From Hyposmocoma kahamanoa (taxonomy: Eukaryota; Arthropoda; Insecta; Lepidoptera; Cosmopterigidae), in NCBI RefSeq assembly GCF_003589595.1, contig NW_020653774.1:408421-472420 (forward strand): a stretch of DNA of 64,000 bases, given 5' to 3'. Below are positions 50,011 to 59,629 of this stretch, piece after piece. A program made the position numbers and the translations under genes. Position 1 is the stretch's first letter. Every line of letters starts with the position of its first letter. The notes under the pieces are model-generated. The model saw nothing but the letters and a program-made list of their open reading frames with translations. It did not search any database and was not told the DNA's origin.

Positions 50011-51489
50011 AAATATTCAAGTATGAACCTAATGATGGAATAGCATTGTCATGTAATCTAGTTACATTTAAAGTTCTGTTAAAATTTGACTCTTAAAAAT
50101 GAAGCGAACAAATGAAGATGGTCTTTGATCCAACGTTTATATTCGGCAGTCCTATGATTTCCAACCGTTCTTTCTTCCTTTTTTCATTTGTAGGAAAACT
50201 TGAAAACATAATAATAAAACAATAAAAACCTCATAGTGAATTGTTTTAATAACAGAATATCGATAATATGTATGCTTACAAGATCAACACTATCTCAAAA
50301 TAATCGTTAACAACAATCATCAAAATATACAAACAAACAGGCAATCTAAAGTAACAAAAGCAAAATTTGGCAAGATTTATAAATAAACTACTTAAATAAG
50401 TCTAATTACATAAAATATTCGGGCTATTGTGTGATTTATAGACACAAAAATAACACATGCCTGTGCAATGTAACATTCGATTGATTTGCAGTTTTTCTAA
50501 AGCCGCATCCTTTAATGCTGCAGCGTCGCATTTTTATTAATACCTAATTATTCTCACTGTCAATATTTTTGTCCAATTTAATTATAATACATGTGAATAA
50601 TTCAATAATACATTTGGAAAAACATTTGTTTTGACATTTCATGTACTTCCCTTTGACAACGGTGTCATGTACCTCATGTACTCGAAATGGCCACGGTTGG
50701 CATTTAAAATGACGTTACGAATTTTCCATTCCCGTGTTTGACACAGACCAATGTAATGCTATCTCTTTTGGCTTAAGACGGCACGTAATAGTTAAACAAA
50801 GACAATAATATGTTTATGTTTTCGACGTCGAAATGCATCATATACATATAACGTCTGATTTATATATGTCAACGTAACATGTCCTTTAGTTTCCATAGTC
50901 TAAGGTTGTTCTGGACGAGGCTTCGATCAGTAAAGATGAAATAAATTGTTTAAATTGTTTCTGAAAATTTGTACTTGTGGTACAATAAAGTGTTTAAATA
51001 AATAAATAATAAATATTCATTCACGGAAATATCCCAGCTTTATGTTTAAAAGTACCTCTACGCAAAGCCCAAGCTAGGTTCCCATGCTATAGTACTGTAC
51101 TCTACTTACATATTAGCCATACTCAATTTTTTATAAATAACACATTAAGACGAACTTCAGCGGACAATGTACGTAATATACTATTGAAGTTAGTACGCCT
51201 TTATTGTAAAACGTTCACAAAAGTTTTATTCTGCAAATGCGTGACCAATTAGTACTCCGACCAGCACAATAGCAAGATACGAGTAATGGAGACTGCTTAG
51301 CCTGTAGTAGCGATTTACAAAATATTTCAGGTATAATCCTATATATAACCTTTCTTACAGAACTGAAGATTATTCTGCTTACGAGTAATGTAAATGATTT
51401 TTATGACACTGTTGTGCGATTGTTCTGTTATTGTGTTTTTTATTATCTTTTATATCGCGATTACGATCCATGAAAGTTATACAATACCA
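50011..51489. other. Intron stretch, possible LINE 3' end
   Basis: At 50978-51025 GTGGTACAATAAAGTGTTTA followed by AATAAATAAATAA resembles a retroelement 3' end with polyadenylation signal and tail. The rest is AT-rich with no gene. Confidence 0.4.
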
Positions 51490-51492
51490 CTA

Positions 51493-51641
51493 CAGGCTTA
51501 GCATGAGCCCGAAGACAAAAGTTATCTCTTCTTCGATGACAGTTCCAAGAAGAGATAACTTTTATCTTCGAGAGAAAATTGACATTTCGAAGAAGAGATA
51601 ACTTTTGTCTTCGCATGATCTTCGGGTTCATGCTAAGCCTG
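51493..51641. mobile_element. 149-bp foldback MITE with CTA target duplication
   Basis: Termini CAGGCTTAGCATGAGCCCGA and (reverse complement) CAGGCTTAGCATGAACCCGA, flanked by CTA on both sides (51490-51492, 51642-51644). The inner block AAGTTATCTCTTCTT and its complement occur three times, so the whole unit can fold on itself. A 3-bp duplication is compatible with a PIF/Harbinger-type mechanism, but the class is inferred. Confidence 0.85.
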
Positions 51642-51644
51642 CTA

Positions 51645-52959
51645 ATTTGTCATTTAATGTAATATATGAGAAAAATATGTCTTAGAAGTGCGACATTTTG
51701 TCTTTAATTTTTATTCAAAGTAAATAAAATGGTCTTCAAGTGAACTAAACAGATAAGGAAAGTGGTTCCTTAGATAATGTTTATTTTGGTGTGTAAGATC
51801 CGGGACAGGATTTAGAAAGTTTTATTCCAAATAGCGGCAACTCCGGTCAATAACATAGTACCTATATATTACACACGGTGCAACAGCGCACCTATAACTA
51901 CTTACGTCAAATTATAAACGGTGGAATTGTAAGGTCAAAAATCTTTGTGACGAGGATTTTTTGCAAAAATGCAAAGAACTGTAGAGGTATAAAAGGATAA
52001 TAAATACAAGCGCGGCATGACTGGCTGACTGCACTATCAAAGCTCAGTGAGAGACGAATTCGAGAGTCGAGTGCTGCAAGGACGTGGGTGGAAAATAATG
52101 ATGATTCGGCAAGATGAATAGCAACCTGATCAAAAAGAAACAATAATGAGAAGGTAGTGGTCTACTAGAGTTGTCCTATAGTTGTGCTATAACAATGCCT
52201 AGGTATTTACAGGTCCTATAACAGTAATGGTTATAAACCTAAATAAACCTAAACTCTATGAGGAGCATCAAAATTTTATTTTGAAATACCGTAACAGTTT
52301 AACGATGAAAAGTAATCGCAAATGACTTTCTCTATATCGCACACGTCACTTTTCAATGGCTACACATCCGTTCATATTCGTTCGTTAAGAAATAATATCT
52401 CACAACTTCCGAAAACACAAACGAGCACGCCTTGGATCCTTGATCGTTACTTGGTCAATCAACCCAAAAATTCGTCAAGTGCTGTCGTAGTGACCATTAT
52501 GAAAAATCACTATCACTACCACTGCTATAAATAACAATGAATACCATTTTACAAATTATAATACGTTTACAGAATTGAAGTATTAACTATAAGCTATGAT
52601 TTCGTCAGTTACCACCGACTTAACAATGGCAGCTATCATCACACCTAACACCTACGACACGCCATTATTCTAAAACACACTGCTGGTCGGGCAGTACAGT
52701 GCACGGTGCGGTCTGATGACCGATCCGCCTGGCACACATTCCATTGTTTCTCAGCTCGTGACATCAGCCGAGACGTGACTTGGCTTCTCTCTTGTCCTGT
52801 CTGAAAGTGTCACTCACCACTAAACCTAGAAACATTTCAATAAACACGTCGTGTGGAGAGTTCCGGGTCATATTCAAAACTCTAACCCTCACTGAGATAC
52901 AAAGGATTGGCTGACGCGCCCATGACCATGATTTTAAATGCGTAAAATAATAGTTCCAT
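51645..52959. other. Intron stretch, no gene seen
   Basis: AT-rich with a GC-richer piece at 52680-52800. Nothing recognised. Confidence 0.4.
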
Positions 52960-53183
52960 TTCCAGTGTGTAGCAATCGTGAAAACTTTACAAGTTAAACT
53001 TAAACTTAACTATTTATATATCGAGTTCTTAGGTTTCCGCGATTGTTACATATAGGATAGGATAGGACAGGATTCAGTCAACCGTGACCATGGGACCTGT
53101 AAGGGGCCCGAAACGTCGGTTTGTTTGAAAAAAACAAATATACGCGATTTAAATCCGGGAAAATAGATTCATTTCTTAAGTAT
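52960..53183 (+). mobile_element. Penelope-like element end(s), pseudo-LTR with hammerhead-like core
   Basis: GTGTAGCAATCGTGAAAAC at 52974 and, inverted, CGAGTTCTTAGGTTTCCGCG at 53021 form one inverted pair. Then CAGTCAACCGTGACCATGGG, GGGGCCCGAAACGTCGGTTT and ACGCGATTTAAATCC match the terminal block of the copy at 34018-34120. No RT is left, only terminal sequence with a GGAT-type repeat (53052-53080). The possible target duplication TATTTATA is short and uncertain. Confidence 0.75.
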
Positions 53184-53249
53184 TTATAGTTAAATTCAAT
53201 AAAACCACCAGCCAAATATATTAACCGTAACAATGTTTTTTTGTTTTAG

Positions 53250-53369
53250 CTTGGCCGGGTGCCGCCCGCTTGCGTGATGATGGGGCCCCCGCGGTACGCC
53301 ACGCTGCCACTGCCACCCGCGCCCTACCCGCCGCCACACGCCCCAGTCTACTACCACATGCCTGATGGG
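53250..53369 (+). CDS. Gene 1 exon C, proline-rich
   Basis: Spans 40 codons, phase 0 at both ends, between acceptor TTTTTTTGTTTTAG and donor GTAAGT. It encodes residues 173-212 of gene 1, with PPRYATLPLPPAPYPPPHAP and then VYYHMPDG. The Pro/Tyr-rich character suggests a disordered cytoplasmic tail that may bind WW or SH3 domains (inference). The acceptor is only about 66 bp from a Penelope-derived end. Confidence 0.78.
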
Positions 53370-53495
53370 GTAAGTATTAACAGTTTGAAAAGAAAAGAAT
53401 ATTTCTTTGTCCACATAGATGTTGTCTCATTAGCAGTTTTATAGATTTTTACAATGAAATAATTTTCTAACATTTACTAATCGTTGCGTCCGCAG

Positions 53496-53671
53496 CGGCT
53501 GCGCAGGCGCGTGTCTCCTCGCACGCAGCAGCGGCGCCGGCGCGAGGGCCGCGAACGACAGCGCGACGACCACCTGACGCGCTCGCTGGAACGGATCCAT
53601 CGCAAGCGCAGGGCCGAGCGCGAACGCCTCGCCGAGGCCGAACTTAAGAGCACTTACACGGGATTAGACAG
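53496..53671 (+). CDS. Gene 1 exon D, Arg/Glu-rich helix
   Basis: Acceptor TCGTTGCGTCCGCAG (ends 53495); donor GTAGTT after GGATTAGACAG, leaving phase 2. It encodes LRRRVSPRTQQRRRREGRER and then SLERIHRKRRAERERLAEAE, a strongly charged probable helix or short coiled coil, ending KSTYTGLDR. The basic cluster could bind membrane lipids or nucleic acid; no family is recognised. GC-rich like the other exons. Confidence 0.78.
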
Positions 53672-53883
53672 GTAGTTACTGAAAATGTCAGTTTTCCTAC
53701 GTTTCTTTATCATATAAACAAATCTCTATCTGCTCTTAAGACTGAATCTACAGCGCAACATAGAGCTGGTCTCCCTTTGGTGTTCGTTTAAGCTTCTGCT
53801 CGCGTTTGAATGTCGCTACTCCCTCGTCACACAATATTTAGCGACTCCGAAATACATAGAAACTAATTTGATAATGTGCGCAG

Positions 53884-54004
53884 AGCGTACGCGGAGCAGT
53901 TCATCGCGGTGTGCGACGAGAGCCGGCACGCGCACGCGCACGCGCACGACTCGCTGCCCAGCACCGCCACCAGCCACACCTCCGACACCTCGCACACTTC
54001 CTGA
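53884..54004 (+). CDS. Gene 1 terminal coding exon E
   Basis: Acceptor AATGTGCGCAG ends at 53883. The split Arg codon (AG|A) joins exon D in frame, giving LDRAYAEQFIAVCDESR, then an imperfect CACGCG repeat coding HAHAHAH and a Ser/Thr/His tail ending TSHTS with TGA at 54002-54004. The in-frame junction and early stop followed by AT-rich DNA support this as the last coding exon. Confidence 0.78.
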
Positions 54005-55880
54005 GCCAGAACCATCCTTCTACCGATGAGCATCAACATCGGGTAGCATTAGCGTGATTTGTGAAGAAAAAAATCACTACTACCTAAGCCCTATCCGTAT
54101 CGTGCAATTTGCTGACTTCATATAATTTTGAAATGACATCTGCAGTTTTGGTGCTTTTCAGTATTATGCAAATCATTCCAACCAATCAGATCGAAGTGTG
54201 AAATGGATACATTGTAATGTAAATAACTAAATTTCACGCAAACTTTATAGCAAATATTTATAATTAATTATAGATTTCTTTATAGATAAACGTATTATAC
54301 ACGAGTGTATGTATGAATGAAAGTTGTATGTAGGTACACCCGTGTGTACGTAAAATCTTAATTACGATTACGAAATCGAATGAAAGATTTTAGCGCAACA
54401 AAATACTACATTTAAAACACTAAATGAAACTATTATACACATTACGACTAATTTTAGAAAACAATCTCTAAATTTTAAGCTTAATTTGAACATATCACAC
54501 CAAACTAACTAAGTATATTATAGTTTTTAATTAATTTTGTAAATAATATTTTAACATTATACGCACATTGCACATCATGAAATACACTAACTTAATTATG
54601 ACTAGTTTATTGTAAATTTACACTAACACTGAAATGGCTTCTACCGTGAAAATTGGGCAACAACATTTTTGAATTCTTTTGTTGTGTGAATTTACATAAA
54701 AATCTATGTGTCAAAAAACCAAAACGTAAAAGTTTTGAAATTGATCATCCACTAATTTGGGAAAATTGCAATTGATCAAGTTTCGTAGAGGTGGACAACA
54801 CGATGATAAACTCACCAAAATAATGTTAATTACGAAAGGGACCAGTGTGTCGCGTGTCGGTGCGATTTCACGGTAGAAATGCACGTGTGCACCGCATCGT
54901 TATCGCAATTGTAAACTTGTGTAAATCGTCAAATATCTGTGTTATACGCTATTTTTGAAACTTATTTATCGTCTAGATCTAGAACTAGTTTAGACTAACT
55001 ATTAGACTTTAGTCTCTTCCATAAGTTATCTAAGAATCCCCAGTCACACCTCCACATATTACTTTGCGGTACAACTTATGCTGTAATAATAATTTAAACC
55101 GAAAGAAATTCATTCCAAAATTTACCCGACGAAGTAAGGATTCCTACAGATAGTTTTGAATAGTATATTTTATCAACGATATAACTTGTACCTCTGAGTT
55201 GTTGCCGAGGGACCAACCCCGGATCTACGGTTTTTCCGAGCGGGGCAGCAACTTGATAGTCCCTCTCTCTCTGAGATAAATTGTTAAAAAAAGAACAAAT
55301 ACATTATAGGTGGCATTTTTTGTGGCAATTTTGAACTCTTTTTTGTTTATTAGATAATAACTTTTGTGTGACACAAAATTAAATATAGGAAACTTAGCTA
55401 ACAAACAATCAAGTGTTCAAAAAGGACACGTTCATAAATCAACCTCAACAGAATAACGTGCGCTGGACCTTAGGCGCATTTAACAAGTTTTTTTTTTCAA
55501 ACATAATTTCAAACATTGTGATTTTGCCGCCTTTTGAGAATGCCGCCCAAGGTAGATGCCCAGTATGTCCCCATAGAACCGGGGTTGCGAAGGACACCAC
55601 CAAACTTCCATTTATTTGAGTTAGATTTACATAATATTCGATTGAATTATATTTGTATTTAATATTAGCTGTAACTAGTACCTAACGTTGTACATTTCAA
55701 GCGAAGTCCGATGTACCTAAGCGGTGCCAAATTGGCGCATCCGGCGCATTATGCCTCGTCTCTTCATCTTTTGCTCAATTCGTTTATTTTATTGTTAAGT
55801 TTTAATACTAGGGATTTCTTAAAAATATCTCCATTTCTTATTATTTAGATTGAATAAAGGAGTGCGCTTTTGCTTTTCCA
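54005..55880 (+). other. Gene 1 probable 3' UTR
   Basis: AT-rich sequence with no coding frame after the stop. AATAAA at 55853-55858 followed by T/GT-rich DNA is the best cleavage signal; a second AATAAA lies at 56881. A GC-rich structured block lies at 55198-55265. Confidence 0.5.
55853..55858 (+). terminator. Polyadenylation signal AATAAA
   Basis: Canonical hexamer about 1.85 kb after the gene 1 stop, followed within 30 nt by a pyrimidine/GT-rich stretch (CACATGTCCTATTCCTTTG). Confidence 0.5.
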
Positions 55881-56975
55881 CATGTCCTATTCCTTTGTCA
55901 AGGAATTCTTAGTTAAAAATTATACACATACATAAATATTACAACAATAATTAAGATATTAAAATGAATAGGAACGACTGCAACAGTAAACGAATTTATC
56001 TTGAGAGTCAGTGACTGACCGATTCGCTGACTATAATTTCCCGGGAACATGGCCTTTAACCTGACTAATGTCTCACTGCAGGTCCCTGAGAGACACGCTC
56101 CTATATTCTATAGCAAACGTAATGTAGATCAAACTAACTGTACATTAACAACTTCTTTTAAACTCATGTAATTTCATTCATCGTATTACCTACTCCAATT
56201 GGTGGCAATTGTCCATAGTAAACTTTAAGTTTATATTAACTACATATTTTTATTACTTGTTACCACTGTAGTTTTACTATTATTGTACGGTAAGTACATA
56301 GAACTTTCAGTACTGTTAGCTTTTTATTGCTATATTTAGATACCCGTAAGTAGACGGCGGATGTTATTAATGGAACGGAACGGATGTCATCAAACAACAT
56401 TTAAATTTTTAGTTGTATAATAAAATTTACTAAAACGCGTGAATTACTTTGTTTTAAAAACTGCTCTAATTTTTTAAACTTTTATTATTTTGTTCATTAG
56501 CTAATTAACAATTTTCAACTTCACTACGAATTTGATTTTAATGAACATTGAAATAAGGCTGATATTTTATTGGGAAAGAGTAATGAATACTCTAATACAA
56601 CATTATATCAATTGTCGGGTCAAACTCAAGTAATGCTGGGTTCCCTATAATATTAAAATTGTACTCTTAATTGAGTTTGGGATTGGAAGTAGATTAAGAC
56701 ATAATAATTACGTAATAAGTAAGTAAGTTTTGTAAATACGATATTAATATATTATTTAAGCAAATCGGGCAGTTGAACTCAATTTGTTTGTAGACGGATA
56801 TAATATAATTATTACGTATTTAATTTGTTTTGAAAGCATTTTTGTGTTGGCGAACGCCGTTTGAAAGGAGTGGCTAGTAAAATAAACGAGGGTTTTTATA
56901 AATATTAATGTTGTTTTATTCATTTACCATGTATACAATAAGGTGATTGTGAAACAAACGAGGTGCCCTCAGTTG
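55881..56975. other. Region between the convergent genes
   Basis: AT-rich, no gene seen. It contains an alternative AATAAA at 56881-56886 shortly before the SINE at 56976. Confidence 0.4.
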
Positions 56976-57345
56976 GCGGCCTCCGTGGTCGACTGGCTTG
57001 CACGCCGGTTTTCATGGTGTCGCCATCTCTGAGGTCCCGGGTTCGATCCCCGGCTGGGTCAGTGTAGAAACTTATTTTTTTTTGTTTTGGGTCTGGGTTG
57101 TGACGATGCGACCTTTTTCATCGTCATCCTACGTTTTTATCACCCTTTTCTCTGGTTCTTGGCCACCGACTTTGAAATTTTGAATCATTCCTTAATTCTT
57201 TTGCCTCGTCATTCTCACTTTTCTTCTTTTCATCGTCACTCTCACCAAATTCCCGAAGAATGAGAACATGTGTATGGATCCATCATGTGAACTCAACCTC
57301 ACGTAATCTGTTTCTATCTAATCTAAGCGTTGGATGTATGTATGT
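56976..57345 (+). mobile_element. tRNA-derived SINE, family C
   Basis: The head GGCGGCCTCCGTGGTCGACT with A-box-like TGGTCGACTGGC and B box GGTTCGATCCC, then a body with CTGGGTTGTGACGATGCGAC and a tail region with ATGTATGTATGTC. It differs from family B in head and body. It resembles Metulj-type lepidopteran SINEs as I remember them; the name is not certain. Confidence 0.8.
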
Positions 57346-57631
57346 CTTCAGGCCCTTTTGGGGTAAGTGTCAGAACTGTTTGTTAATGCGTAATTAGAGA
57401 ATGTTTTATACTGTTGTACCTGTTTTTATATTGTTTATTTTTGACACAGCCTGTTCCCTTTCCTTTCCTCTTGTTAACTTTTCTTCTGACTATATATAAT
57501 AAATTGAAGAAGGCGAAGGCGCAGGGTGTTTGTGGTACCGTTGTTGTTTCCGATTTCCCTTACTCGGGGATCAGAGCAAAGTACGCGATGTTGTGTAACA
57601 TTTGTTTATTGTTCAGCTTGCACGATAGAGC
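57346..57631. other. Downstream of CLUAP1 stop
   Basis: Would hold the 3' UTR of the minus-strand CLUAP1 gene. ATATAATAAATTG at 57494-57506 is not a sense AATAAA on the minus strand; no clear signal identified. Confidence 0.3.
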
Positions 57632-57759
57632 CTAGAACTCGTTGTCGCTGAGGGCGGAGGCGGAGGCGCGGCCCGGCGCGGCGCTGGGCCTCGCGCTCGC
57701 CAGCCGCAGCTCGCTCTCCGACGAGCTGCCCAGCGAGTCGCCGGCCCCGCCCGAAGCAC
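57632..57759 (-). CDS. CLUAP1: CLUAP1/IFT38 terminal exon
   Basis: Acceptor TTCGGCGCGCAG, then a Gly/Ser/Ala-rich tail (GDSLGSSSESELRLASARPS) ending SALSDNEF and TAG at 57632-57634. The end closely resembles the ESDNDF terminus of vertebrate CLUAP1, which supports this exon over the earlier stop available at 58599-58601. Phase matches the GAAG|GTTCGT donor at 58619. Confidence 0.75.
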
Positions 57760-57807
57760 CTGCGCGCCGAACGAGGCGGCCGTCAACAACTCTCTGCATT
57801 GGTTTAC

Positions 57808-58085
57808 AATATCACGACAGTCGTGTGCCGGATAGTAAGCCACTCGCCTGGCCATGACAGCTGCTGTGCCACTCAGAGCTTTAAATCGCAAAGACCTGAG
57901 GGGCACTGCCACTGCGCCAGTCGCCCTGAGACACAAGTTGAAAAGTCTCATGTGCCAGTCATAGCACCCTTACCCTTCGAGACCGGAACGTAGTACTGTT
58001 CACATTGCTGCTTGGCGGCAGAAGTAGGTAAAGTGGCAATACTTGTCTTGACGAACTCTTTCACAAGGAGCTCTGCTGCTTCTAC
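57808..58085 (-). repeat. Dispersed repeat family A, copy 6 (in CLUAP1 last intron)
   Basis: Reverse-orientation copy: GTCGTGTGCCGGATAGTAAG, CCATGACAGCTGCTGTGCCA, GTCGCCCTGAGACACAAGTT, ending CACAAGGAGCTCTGCTGCT. It lies about 50 bp upstream of the terminal-exon acceptor on the gene strand. Confidence 0.85.
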
Positions 58086-58618
58086 ATAGAGTGGTTACGT
58101 CCACCAAATATTAATTAATTACTTTTTCGAATTCCACATTTCCGGAATAATTTTACTGCATCGTAAGATAAAACTACTTACTCAGGAAGCTGAAGTTGGA
58201 TTTTAAAGTAGGTAATTCTAGTGGCGCCATGTAAAAAATGCATTAAACAATTAACTTTTCATCAAAGTAAACATCAATATCTGCATTAGTTAAAACAAGG
58301 TTGTAATTCATAAAAAATGTTGTCTGGAAATCCAGAATTTGAAAAAGTTACATACTCACTTGGAACACCGCATTCTGACCACAGGTTATCATAATAATAT
58401 TAACAATATTTTTTTTAATTCTCGCAACTATGGACTCTCACACTAGCGGTTGCTTGATTATACGACAGTTTTTCTTTAGTCATTTATTTTGACCTCGATC
58501 TCACCTAAGCCGACAAAGAATTGCACGCTCGCAAATGACAAAGTTTGAGGGTCCTTTTTTTAAGTTAAGAACAACATCTTTCCATCTGTTGCAAATCCTT
58601 AGAACCTTTCGCACGAAC
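58086..58618 (-). other. Remainder of CLUAP1 last intron
   Basis: AT-rich, no element recognised. The donor GTTCGT at 58618 is weak for a GT site. If unused, translation would read on to TAA at 58599-58601, giving a shorter C-terminus (GSCERF). Confidence 0.45.
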
Positions 58619-58732
58619 CTTCGATGAGATCAGCGAAGTCGTCGTCGTCGTCCGCCGCGGCGAGCGTGCGCGTGGCGGGGCGCGGGCGCGGGCGCGACCA
58701 GCGCGAAGACGCTGCGTCGCCGCCGGCGCCAC
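58619..58732 (-). CDS. CLUAP1: CLUAP1/IFT38 exon, acidic region
   Basis: Encodes GAGGDAASSRWSRPRPRPAT and then the acidic run DDDDDFADLIE. The start at 58732 (acceptor GCGAGCGCAG) is chosen because it keeps the frame with the upstream donor. The better-looking acceptor TTTTTAG at 58767 would put the reading frame out and hit a stop. The acidic run corresponds to the Asp/Glu-rich C-terminal region of the family. Confidence 0.7.
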
Positions 58733-58819
58733 CTGCGCTCGCAATACCGGCCAATATAAATCCACCCTAAAAATGAACTTTGCCGTGAAACCAAAAACAA
58801 AAACATGATGAGCGCTGAC

Positions 58820-58948
58820 CGTAAAGCTGCTGGTCAGAGAAGTCGGAGTCGGATCGCGAGTCGTCCTCGTCGCGGATGTCGTCGACCGAGTCCCGCGCCG
58901 CCGCCGCCATGCTGCCGAACGCCCGACGGGCCTCCGCCGCCGCGCCGC
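58820..58948 (-). CDS. CLUAP1: CLUAP1/IFT38 exon
   Basis: Encodes GGAAAEARRAFGSMAAAARD and then SVDDIRDEDDSRSDSDFSDQ. Acceptor GATGTCTAAG ends at 58949, donor GTCAGC at 58819, phase 1 at both ends. The Asp/Ser acidic blocks fit the disordered C-terminal region of CLUAP1. Confidence 0.8.
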
Positions 58949-59204
58949 CTTAGACATCAAGCTTATTAACAATTGAGTATAGCCAAGAAATAGATATTGG
59001 GTGACAATACTTCGCTGCTGTGCTCGGAGCTTCTCTGAAGGATAACATTCGAAATGAGGTTATTCAATAGAGAAACAAGGGCGTCGATGTTACTGGTAGA
59101 ATAAGCAAGCTGAAATGGCAGTGGGCCGGCCTTATCTGACGAAGGACCGACGGGGAACCGATGGGGAAACGTATTTTGGAGTGAAAACCACAGCTCCTGA
59201 AACG

Positions 59205-59360
59205 TAGTGCAGAATGCTCTCTGGTCAAGTGGAGTCATGATCCACGAAGGGCTGTCGGCAGCGGGTGGATGCCACAAGCTAAGGACCGCTCGAAATGGCG
59301 CTCATTGGAAAAGGTCTGAGTCCAGCTTTGGACTGCGATTGATGATGATGATCATGTACT
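59205..59360 (+). mobile_element. RTE-type LINE 3' end
   Basis: The plus strand encodes AKDRSKWRSLEK, where the codons run GGACCGCTCGAAATGGCGCT. It is followed by GTCCAGCTTTGGACTGCGAT and a TGATGATGATGAT tail. This is the usual C-terminus and tail of RTE elements in Lepidoptera (DRxxWR...VQQWT then TGA repeats). Only the last ~150 bp remain. Confidence 0.75.
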
Positions 59361-59629
59361 TCAGTATACTGCGCATTTCGTGCTCCTGTGACTGACCTCC
59401 GTCTCTTTTTTATTTAATAATGTAAGTAAGTATATCCACAGAATACGTATAACATTTTCCTAAAAACTGTTTTTTTTTTGTTTATCATTTGCAATCAGTC
59501 AGTTGTCAGCTATTTTGCTAATTCATTCGGGTGGTTTTCAAGTCTATTACGGTATCTTAAGATGGTAATTTTGATTGCCTAAGATTGCCGAAGTTAAATA
59601 AATAAATTGCCTACTTTACTGTGTTCATT

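Larger units (their letters stand above)
5446..53249 (+). other. Gene 1 intron 2, about 47.8 kb, transposon-filled
   Basis: Runs from donor GTGAGT at 5446 to acceptor TTTTTTTGTTTTAG ending at 53249; both flanking exons are phase 0. All coding potential recognised inside belongs to mobile elements. I inferred the intron from frame and splice-site agreement; a transcript is needed to exclude extra exons within it. Confidence 0.65.

Noticed and set aside
53884..53950. CACGCG repeat as a microsatellite
   Set aside because: It lies inside exon E in frame and encodes alternating His-Ala, so it is better described as coding.
57001..57060. tRNA gene candidate
   Set aside because: A and B boxes are present but the sequence continues into a SINE body and lacks a complete cloverleaf; the same holds for the family B heads.
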